NCBI GenBank assembly: GCA_964016985.1
Contig: OZ024823.1
Coordinates: 113,173,459-113,237,458, forward strand
DNA from: Anodontia alba
Lineage: Eukaryota; Mollusca; Bivalvia; Lucinida; Lucinidae
Length of the DNA stretch: 64,000 nt
Reading direction: 5' to 3'
The notes beneath the pieces are model-generated. The model worked only from the letters and a program-made list of their open reading frames with translations. It was not told the origin of the DNA and did no database searches. This document shows, in pieces, positions 55,912 to 64,000 of the stretch (positions are counted from its first letter, which is position 1; every line of letters begins with the position of its first letter). The position numbers and the translations under genes are program-made.

Positions 55912-57610
55912 AACAAGAGGACCGTGATAGTCCTTAATGCTCACCTGTGCTGAAAAGTAGGACAAGGTCACTCAGTATCTACAACATTCATTAATCTGGA
56001 AAACATAATTCCAAAATATGCATGTCCTCCACATCTGCAAGTTTTATGAATCTCCAATTAAAACTAATGGAGTTATGCAGCAAACAAGGTTAATTATATG
56101 TGTCTTTAGCAATCAAGGGACATATCTATCAGATTGTGTAGGTTTTCAAACTGTTTTCGAATTTATCCATCCATGTCCACCTTATCTGCAAGTTTCAGGA
56201 TGAGCTGATCAAAACTGAATGCTATGCTGACGATTAAGTCAAATATAGGAACCCTTAACGCGGACTAAAAAAAAATGTCATGTGTATACCACAGCAGAAC
56301 TAAGGGCGAGGGTTGTGGCCACGTAAAATTGATTTAAGCCCCCCTCCCCCACCCTCAGTAATAGTTTTACTGACCGTTCCAAGAAGGTGCTTTTGCTGTG
56401 GTTTACTATTTCTGTCATTGTATATCTTTGCATGTATGTCCTGGTGAAATTTTTAGTTTGATTAACCGTTTGGCCGATTTTGGGAAAGAAACTGTCCTTT
56501 TGGTTTTTTGCTTATAGTGTTTTGATTGTGGTGTCGTTGCTTTAAGTGTGTCTTTCTTTCCCTTTGGTGTCTTGGACGGAAGGCGTTAGGTTATTGTATC
56601 GATTCCTGATCATTGCCTTCCTTTCTATTTTTCAACAATCAATGGGATGTAACTCAAAGACAAATGATCCAAACTGGCCAGGTTTCAAACTCATCCGAGA
56701 TTTTATCCATATCTACTTTATCAGCAAGTGACAGGAAGATCCGATCACGACTAAACGAGTTACGCTGATAACAAAGTGAAACAGAGGCTTTTTCAGCAAT
56801 CAAGAGGACGTAGCTCTAAGAGTAATGACCCAATCTGGTCAGCTTTCGACTCATTCGAGATTGTCCACCTTATCTGCAAATTCAAGCAGATTCGATCAAA
56901 ACTGAATAAGGTATGTTGATGACAGAATCAAACACAGGCTTTTCCAGCAATCAAAGGGATGTAACTCTAAGACATAATCTGATCAGGACAGGTTTCAAAC
57001 TCATCCGAGATGTTATCCATACCCACCTTATCTGCAAGTTTCAGGAAGATCTGATTAAAAATAAAATAGTTATGCTGATGACAAAGTCAAATAGAGACTT
57101 TCTCAGCAATCAAGGGGATGTAATTCTAAGGTTTTAAACTCTTCCGAGATTTCATACATGTTCACCTAATCTGCAATTTTCAGAAAGATCTGATCAAAAC
57201 TATATGAGTTATGCTAATGACAAAGTCAAACAAAGGCTTTCAACAATTAGGAGGACGTAACTCTTAAGACTAATTATCCAATCTGACCAGATTTCAAACT
57301 CGACCAAGATTCATGTCCACCTTATCTGCAAGTTTCTGGAAAGATCCGAGATTTCCTACATGTCCGCCCAATCTGCAATTTTCAGGAAGATCTGGTCAAA
57401 ACTATAAGAGTTACGCTGATGACAAAGTCAAACAGAGGCTTTTTTCAGCAATCAAGAAGAAGTATCCCTAAGAGTTATGATCCGATCTGGCCAGTTTTCA
57501 AACTCGTTTGAGATTTTATCCATGTCAACCTTATTTGCAAGTTTCAGGAACATTCGATCAAAACTTGAGAAATTATGGTGATGAGAAACATTTTCCCTTT
57601 GTAAGTCTAT
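55912..57610 (+). repeat. Bivalve-type interspersed repeat with about 158-bp internal units
   Basis: Starts AACAAGAGGACCGTGATAG, then GCTCACCTG, the left terminus style also seen at 1807. Internal units recur every 155-160 bp (CCTTATCTGCAAGTTTCAGG variants at about 56177, 56712, 56869, 57028 and 57530), with GATCCGATCAAAACT, TGATGACAAAGTCAAA and CAGCAATCAAGGGGATGTAA. The right end is unclear. Confidence 0.72.
56240..56630 (+). repeat. RT-tail repeat inserted in the 55912 repeat
   Basis: From AACCCTTAACGCGGACT to GATCATTGCCTTCC it matches the RT tail at 63228-63785 without the FB-B insert. The host reads ...AAATATAGG before it and AACAATCAATGGGATGTAAC after it. Confidence 0.75.
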
Positions 57611-58096
57611 GGGACCTTCTGGTTGTTATAGCAACCAAAGTATTGGTTTTTCTACTTTCGTTTGTCACGTTGCGCGCAAAACATTATGGTCTCCTGGGAT
57701 AAAGCGAATGCACACCTTCAAACCTTGTCCGAACAAAACTCTTGGAGGGTTTGCGCGGAAAGAAATCCCTTCTGTAGTAAGAAAACACGGAATAACGGAA
57801 AGCCAAAACAAATGAATATGCGGGAGGGGGTGGCGGGGAGGAGGGGGGAGGGGCGGGACAAAATCATGAAAAGTAAAGCTTCTCTGATCAAATATGTCAG
57901 TGAAAAATATCCCAGAAGATGCCCAGGAAGAGCGACAATAAAATAGCCCACCAAAGTTACGAAAAGAAAGAGCAAGCAAACTGAGCCAGACAGTACACAA
58001 GCCACAAATAAAAGAAAAGCAATGCAACTAGCTCCCTCTTTATCAACAAGGTGATCACAATGTTAGATAGGATCCACTAAATACAACAATAAGACA
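57611..58096. other. No gene seen; G-rich run at 57822-57860
   Basis: Overlapping open frames on both strands have no recognisable domain. The GGGGAGGGGCGGG tract could form a G-quadruplex. Confidence 0.45.
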
Positions 58097-58206
58097 ACCC
58101 CAGTAAGCATTCTACATAAATATATAGCGGGCCGTTATCGGCCCGTCAGGGTAGCTGACGGGCCGATAACGGCCCGCTGTATATTTATAAAGAAAGCTAG
58201 CTAGGA
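58097..58206. mobile_element. FB-D GC-rich palindrome
   Basis: ACCCCAGTAAGCATTC to AAAGCTAGCTAGGA. Arms GCGGGCCGTTATCGGCCCGT / ACGGGCCGATAACGGCCCGC are exact inverses, and the tip is CAGGGTAGCTG. Confidence 0.86.
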
Positions 58207-58474
58207 CAAGCAGGAGAAAAAATACAAAAAATCGCTACAGCGAATAGCCACAAGGCACACAAAGCCCAAGCAATACCAGAACTACCACCTCAGAACGGTC
58301 AGCAGTTAAAACTACCGTGGGAGGTGAGGTGGGGAGGGGTGGGAAGTGGGGGTCAAAATCGCTTTTACTGGTACCAAAATCTTCACCCTATACTCAAACT
58401 TTGCAAAAATGTAAATGGTTGTCCGGCTCGCATATCCAACTGGTGAAACATCGCAAAAAACGTGTAGATCAAAT

Positions 58475-58662
58475 TTAACTTTGGTCCTGCTGATCCCGGA
58501 TATACTCTGCCTTTGCAAACAGTGTAGATCCAGATCAGTTCTGAAGCACTGTTTGTCATTGAGAATTTGAATTTGTATCAACAACCTGGATCAAGTAATC
58601 TGATTGGCTGAAACTTAGAAGTGGTCTTGGCATTTTAATTTATTCAGCATGACAAGGGTTAA
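58475..58662 (+). mobile_element. TTAA-1 MITE with shortened hairpin
   Basis: 188 bp between TTAA tetramers. The left repeat is slightly worn (CTTTGGTCCTGCTGAT). The hairpin lost about 25 bp (GATCAGTTCTGAAGCACTG). The right end TTCAGCATGACAAGGG is intact. Confidence 0.82.
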
Positions 58663-59022
58663 TCACAGTGAGGAAACAATGTTGAAGGCGTGTGACAAAC
58701 ATCACAGACACTGACAGCCAGGGCTACAGAAAAGCCAAAACCATGAGAAGGCGGGAGAAGAAAAAATCATTAGAAACATTGCCTAATTGAGTATGCAGTG
58801 AAAGCTGGAAGACAAGGCTGCTGACGTAATCGGTTCATCAAAGCTGAATGGATAAACTATCGTGCACATAAAACGGGCAGCCATACTCGTATATAATGCG
58901 ACTAACCAAGTTTGCCCAACTTCATATGACAGACTAAAGACTTTTGAAACTCTGGATCTCGGTATCTCTTTTCACTATTCTAAATGCAGGAAATAAAAAC
59001 ATCGTCCTTCTTGTAGGTTTTA
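58663..59022. other. No recognisable feature
   Basis: No coding, RNA or repeat signal recognised. Confidence 0.45.
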
Positions 59023-59239
59023 TTAACCCATTTATGCCGGATGGATTCTTCTACCTTCATTCTTCGGAGCGGTCCATTTCCAATATGAGGGTGCCTGGTG
59101 ATTTTTTTATAATTGCCATGTTTTATAGAAATTCTTGTATTTAATGCAAACAGTGTAGACCCTGGTCTGCGGCGTCTGTTCCAGGTCTGCACTGTTTGCC
59201 AATGTCCCTTTTATGAGACGCTAGGCACAAATGGGTTAA
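59023..59239. mobile_element. TTAA-2 MITE
   Basis: 217 bp, TTAA at both ends, CCCATTTATGCCGGATGG against GCACAAATGGG. Hairpin GCAAACAGTGTAGACCC / GGTCTGCACTGTTTGC. Its unbroken TATTTAATGCAAAC is the empty site for the TTAA-1 at 19031. Confidence 0.88.
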
Positions 59240-60339
59240 ACACTGCCATATTCATCACATAATAGTTTTATAATTGCTCAAGTGCAAAAACGAAGGCAAA
59301 AGAAGGGGTTTACTATTTTGTGTTGTTTTTCTTTCCTGTTATAACTTAATGCCTAGCTGAGGTAAGAGGAAATATGAAAATAATCTTTGTATTGCAGTAA
59401 AAATAGAAGCATAATTACCCAGGAAACACCACAGTCAAACCACAGCCTTCCTTTCCTAAGGCGTAAAGTAGAATAATATTTAATGTGGCATCTGACAGTC
59501 TGTAAAATTTCAGTTAGTCTCTCGATTTTGAACTTGATAAAAAATGAAATGATTTTTTTTATCGTATCTCTGAATTAATGTTGGCAACATTGTAATGAAG
59601 TTATCAAATTGGCAGTGAGAGGAAAACGGACTGTGGAAATATGGTATGTTATATATGGTGTCGGTTTGGCAACCACCCCTAAAGACAGAAATCTATATTA
59701 CAACTTAAAAATCAGAATGCAGAAGTGTATATCCGAGCCTGTCAGCTGCAGGTACGTCCTTTCTTTTTACAATGCATATATATAGAGATATTTTGATATA
59801 ATAATATTAATATATTTAATATAATAAATAGTTCCATAAATAGCTAATTTTGTCACCAGTGTGTGCAGAATCATCTCACTAAGAATATATATATCCACAT
59901 CTTCTGAATTTGTTCACCTGAAAAAAAGGCTAAATTTGGTTACCCCACTCATCAGTATGGAAGCCTTTTGACGGTAAATGGACACTTGTACCACCTGTGC
60001 TTAATATTCGCGCTAGCATGTTAGAGTAAGCTAACAAAAAACGCAAATTAGCTTTCGCTTATGAATTAAACACTTTGCTTCATGGTATAAAAGCAAATAT
60101 TTAGTGCGAATTGGAACAGCAGCAAAATAGTTCCGAAAAACTATATCATCAGCAGCATAATGTAATAAAATGATGAAACAGTTAGCATTCGAAAGAAGCT
60201 AAATTAAGGTATACAATAGTTTTATTACATATTGTTCAACCTTATCTGGTGCCTTTGGACGACTACGTTCCGTGTTTGTGGAATTTCCTGGGTATGTCCA
60301 CATTTATTTTTTTTTTTTTGTATTCAAACGGCCCCCTTC

Positions 60340-60373
<34 letters not shown>

Positions 60374-60440
60374 ATTTACTTTTATGATGACAGATATACG
60401 ATGTATACTGGACCAGCGTGAATATTTGATATTTTCTAAT
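59240..60440. other. No gene seen; A-run at 60343-60371
   Basis: AT-rich, with TA-rich patches near 59780-59830 and a T run at 60307. Nothing else recognised. Confidence 0.5.
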
Positions 60441-60670
60441 TTAACCCATTTATGCCGAATGGATTCTTCTACCTTCACTCTTCAGACCGGCCCATTTCCA
60501 ATATAACGGGTGTCTGGTGAATTTTTATTATTACTATGTTTTATTGAAATTCCTGTATTTAATGCAAACAGTGTAGAATCTGATTAGACGCCACGTTCTT
60601 CGGCGTCTGATCTATGTCTACACTGTTTGCCAATGTCCCTTTTATGGGACACAAGGCTTAAATGGGTTAA
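60441..60670. mobile_element. TTAA-2 MITE
   Basis: 230 bp, TTAA at both ends, CCCATTTATGCCGAATGG against GGCTTAAATGGG. Hairpin GCAAACAGTGTAGAATC / GATCTATGTCTACACTG. Close sister of 59023. Confidence 0.88.
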
Positions 60671-62055
60671 AGAAAGCGTATGGCGCTTATGGACAACTAC
60701 TGAAAGTAGTCGGTATAATAAAGTTCGCATCTTAATTTAGGGACAAGGAACCAAATTGCTTTTTCACAGGCTTCCATTAACATAGCGTTTGGCTAAATTT
60801 TGACCCTCACACTATTCCTTGACGTCCAAATTTGGTTGCAAACTTAGGCTTAAACTGACAAAATACATCACAAAACAAAGGGTCAGTCAGAATGTTTTGG
60901 CACTTTTCTGCCCTTGAACACATGTACCAGCATTTTCGTGGAAAATAAACAAAAGAAAAATGTTTACCAGGCTTGAATTTTCAACAACAGCGCACTAGAA
61001 ATACCATTAACAAATTTAAATTCGGTCTACAAGTAAATGAAATATTTTTGTGTAAACCTGACATAAATTCAAACAATTTTATCTATTATTGTCCAAACAG
61101 GGTCAAGCTTTTTATAAAATATAGCCATTGGCTTCCGTATACTTTTGCTTGTTCGAGTCCTCACCATCCTAAAAGGAACTTGATACACTTGAGATATGTT
61201 TCACCATTTTGTAGAAGGAAGATAGCTTTAACGACTTCCGATTTGCTTTCCTGTATATAGTTTCAGCTATTTTCAGAAGCCTTGGACAGAAATTCATACC
61301 CGAGACTAAGAGACGAATGTCATAGATATAGAATTGCGTAAGTTTAAATGGTTAAAATTGAGCTTATCTGGCTGTGAAACCGACTGGGTGTTTGCATCAG
61401 AACATGTTTATTTGACGTAATGCTTATCTACAGAGTTACAATTATATTAGAATAGCTGCAAGAAAACAACACTTTGACTGTTGTATTGGGTATCGCGCTA
61501 TAAATACAATACATAAAAGAAGTGCTTGGTGCAAAAAAAAAAAAAAAAAAAAAAAGGGTAAGATAGATTTCATAAATTTTGAAAAAGCGACAAAATACGT
61601 GCTATATAATTTTTAAATATAAGAAGCTGACATGTTGTTTTGCATATGTATATACAATTATTATGAAATATTATCCATTTCCTTTTGTAAACGATCATAT
61701 ATTTTGAAAACGTGCAAGTGGTTAAATCCACCATTATAGTGATTTGACCCCATTCTCGTTCTAGGCATAATTATTGCATTTAAACGTTTAAACGGATACT
61801 TTTAGATCTAACGATGATGAACCTAACTAAGCTATTCTGAAAAAAAAAATGCAACAATACTGAATTTTGTTATGAATTTCAGCTGCTCATTTCATAGACA
61901 TTCGCGTAATCAGTAATATATTGCTGTAAACATTTAATACCAACATTATATGGGCCTCGCCAAGTGAAAACGTGTCTTCGGGCATATGCGGACAGCGACA
62001 GCCCAGATCGGCCTGCGCATCCACGTAGTCTGATCAAGACCTTCACTGTCTGCTT
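60671..62055. other. No gene seen; A-run at 61532-61555
   Basis: AT-rich. The end (61960-62055: GGGCATATGCGGACAGCG, GTCTGATCAAGACCTTCACT) looks like part of another hairpin MITE abutting the RT remnant. Confidence 0.4.
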
Positions 62056-63230
62056 ACAGATTGACTGGACATTTCATAGGAAAGGTTCCCTCTATCTTGC
62101 ATGTAACAGAAGTAATATTTTTTTTTTCACTTCCAAAAAGCATAGAAATTATACGTTATGGGCATGTCAGAAAGTGTGTGAAGCTCTCACCTTTCTACTT
62201 GACAATATTTATATAAGATTTGGTTCTACGCTATTTAGACAAATTCTAGGTATTCCGATGGGTACGAATTGCGCACCGCTTGTGGCTGATTTGTTCTTGA
62301 TGTCTCTTTCTGAAGAAAGCAATTTGAAGTTATTGAAGCTTTCAGCTCGACGTCTAGATATTTGGACTATTTATCAAATATTGACAATAATTACTTCGAT
62401 AGTTTGATCAGTCAAATTTATCCTTCCGAGCTTCAATTAAATAAAGCAAATTCCTCATAAACTGAAGCTCCGTTTTTGGAATTGCATTTGTCTATTTTAG
62501 ATGGGTTTATTTCATGCAAAATTTATGATAAACGCGTTTTTGATTTTAAGATTGTTACTCCTCGTCGAGCATCCTACGGTGTTTAAATATCGCATCTAAT
62601 TCGGTTCGCCATAGCGTCTAGTCAAGTTACTGACTTCAACACTCGAAATTAAATTATTAACTGCTAAACTTCTAAATCAGGGTTATCGGTACCATAAACT
62701 CCACAAAGCATTTTCTAAATTATATACACGTCATTTCGATTTAGTTTCAAAATTCAATGTTGGACTTAAATCGTTTTTTGCAACAAGGCCTATCGGAACC
62801 TGAAGTGTATGGTGACTTAGTACATGTATATAAATTCTGAAAAATATATGTTTGCAATGATTTTAGCATTCAATTACGTAAAATCATTTTTCGATATATA
62901 AAGATTGGGTACAACATAAACGTAATACGACAGACTGCAATCATGGTAGTTAACCTAATCACGGTTAATAACTTTGCTTCCCTCTTTGGTTGCACGTCGG
63001 TGAGTCGGGCCTCAGACTCTATGACTGCTCCGGCCTAAAGACTTTTAAGTAAGTCAGTTGACGCCTGGTGCTCTGGCTCTGGTCGGGGGCCCACCGGAGT
63101 CCAACTGTTGGTTTTCTTTTGCTTCAGCATTTCAGTTATTTCTTGTTGTCGAGTCCCCATCGTTGTTTCATCTCTATATTCGTTTGATTTTTATGTTCTC
63201 GGATATGTTGCACTGATGAGTTAGAAACCC
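62056..63230 (+). pseudogene. Decayed reverse transcriptase gene, C-terminal half
   Basis: Frames in order: YTLWACQKVCEALTFLLDNI, RQILGIPMGTNCAPLVADLF, then YLDYLSNIDNNYFDSLISQI, KIYDKRVFDFKIV, LLNQGYRYHKLHKAFSKLYT and IGYNINVIRQTAIMVVNLIT, ending GCTSVSRASDSMTAPA then a stop. GIPMGTNCAPL is a reverse-transcriptase palm motif of a family common in marine invertebrates. I cannot place it firmly; a Penelope-like or other non-LTR affinity is possible. The YLDD-like box reads YLDY here, and there are several frameshifts and stops, so it is inactive. Confidence 0.72.
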
Positions 63231-63785
63231 TTCACGCGGACTGAACAAATACCTGGGCCCAGTTGTTCAAAGCTAACGATATCGTTAGTTAACGATTCGT
63301 TAAAATTTACATCGAATGATACGCAAATATTCTGAAATTTTTTGCTGAAAAAATGTGAGTAGCTTTTGCAGCAAAACATATCAGAATATTGTGTATTGAA
63401 TCCGCTAAAAGAGTTAACGAAATGACCCTTAACGAGCTCGTTAAGCTAACGACGCTTTGAACAACTGAGCCCTTATGTATAGCACAGCAGAACTAAGAGC
63501 GAAGGTTGTGGCCACGTAAAATCTATTCAAAACCCCAGTAAGGTTTTTACTGACCATTCCAAGGCGGAGCTTCTGCTGTGATTTATTATTTCTGTCACTG
63601 TGATCGTGAAACCTTTTATTTTGAATAACCGTTTGGCCAAATTTTTTGGGGGAAAAACTGTCCTTTTGGCTTTCTGCTTGTAGTGTTTTGATTGTGGTGC
63701 CATTGCTCTAAGTGGGTCCTTCTTTCCCGCTGGTGTCTTGAACCGAAAGTGTTAGGTAATTGTATCGATTCCTGATCATTGCAGA
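63228..63785 (+). repeat. RT-tail repeat, with FB-B inserted
   Basis: AACCCTTCACGCGGACTGAAC follows the RT remnant. After the FB-B copy it resumes with TATAGCACAGCAGAACTAAG and runs to ATCGATTCCTGATCATTGC. It is likely the 3' untranslated part of the RT element or a separate repeat beside it. Confidence 0.68.
63255..63472. mobile_element. FB-B fold-back MITE nested in the RT tail
   Basis: GGGCCCAGTTGTTCAAAGC to TTTGAACAACTGAGCCC, 218 bp. The central hairpin is partly deleted (GTGAGTAGCTTTTGCAGC). The uninterrupted RT tail at 56240 gives the empty site. Confidence 0.85.
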
Positions 63786-64000
63786 AAAAAGGCCGAGTGG
63801 TACCTTGCGCACGCGCCGGAAGATCTAAATCTGCACAGTTTGTGCATTTTCGAAGGCATTTATTTGCTCGACGTGGCCCATTTAAAACAAATTTATGACA
63901 GACATTTTGTTCATTGTACAGTCCATACAGCTATATATGTGAACAACATATAAAAATAGGTTGCTTCCTTTGTCACGTTTCAAATTTCAGTACATTTTCT
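63786..64000. other. No recognisable feature
   Basis: Window end. No signal seen. Confidence 0.5.

Noticed and set aside
57665..58027. Overlapping open frames of 94-120 codons on both strands
   Set aside because: Low-complexity, G-rich region; no domain or splice evidence, and the frames shadow one another.
1..64000. A novel multi-gene enzymatic or defence system
   Set aside because: Apart from Spred and transposon-encoded genes, no conserved coding sequences were found; the window is dominated by mobile and tandem DNA.

Overview
The window is eukaryotic nuclear DNA from an animal, very probably a bivalve mollusc. Evidence: spliced exons of a metazoan-only gene (Spred), tRNA-headed SINEs, a mariner transposase, and interspersed repeats of a style familiar from clam and mussel genomes (tails rich in GACGAC, ends reading GCTCACCTG or CAGGTGAGC). 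The species cannot be named from sequence alone; a heterodont clam or mussel is my guess. There is no operon, CRISPR array or prokaryotic system.

Host gene. One host gene is supported: the 5' part of a Spred homologue (Sprouty-related, EVH1 domain) on the minus strand. Coding exon 1 is at 28139-28161 and exon 2 at 17651-17837, with a 10.3 kb intron between them. The joined frame gives exactly 70 codons covering the N-terminal half of the EVH1 domain. Later exons must lie left of base 1, or I could not find them in the first 17.6 kb. A CRE palindrome, a CCAAT box and a GC box lie 0.5-0.7 kb upstream of exon 1.

Mobile elements, 0-30 kb. The introns and flanks are packed with short non-autonomous elements. 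Names used here are mine. TTAA-1 has ends CCCTTGTCCTGCTGAA, TTAA-2 has ends CCCATT, and TTAA-3 has ends near ACTCTGGGTAAA; all three sit between TTAA tetramers, as piggyBac elements do. HP-TA has ends near TACTGTATTTACC. FB-A (ends CATAGCTCCAGATAAG), FB-B (GGGCCCAGTTGTTC), FB-C (GGCCCCGAAGTTATAAAAC) and FB-D (CCCAGCTAGCATTCT, GC-rich) are fold-back palindromes. There are also hAT-like elements with 5-6 bp target duplications, pogo/Tigger-like elements with TA duplications, and SINE-M, a tRNA-derived SINE. One full-length mariner (2800-4139) carries an uninterrupted 372-codon DD34D transposase frame and sits in the terminus of an FB-A copy. Many elements are nested, and uninterrupted copies in the same window give the empty target sites.

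Tandem DNA, 29-56 kb. There is a 576-bp segmental duplication with GT microsatellites (29.1-30.3 kb), a 75-bp satellite of about 25 copies (30.5-32.4 kb), a G/C-run-rich macro-repeat with units of about 370-400 bp (33.6-38 kb), and an 8.3 kb array of a different 75-bp monomer (47.3-55.6 kb). The last has higher-order structure and resembles the terminal region of the pogo-like element at 14748. Because 75 is a multiple of three, both satellites contain long spurious open frames.

Retroelement remnants, 39-64 kb. These comprise a LINE ORF2 C-terminus (44.1-44.9 kb), a small LINE RT fragment (41.9 kb), a mariner HTH remnant (43.8-43.9 kb), and the decayed 3' part of an RT gene (62.06-63.23 kb). 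The RT gene is followed by a tail sequence that recurs alone at 56.2-56.6, 43.4-43.8 and 42.5 kb. The remainder is AT-rich sequence in which I see nothing.
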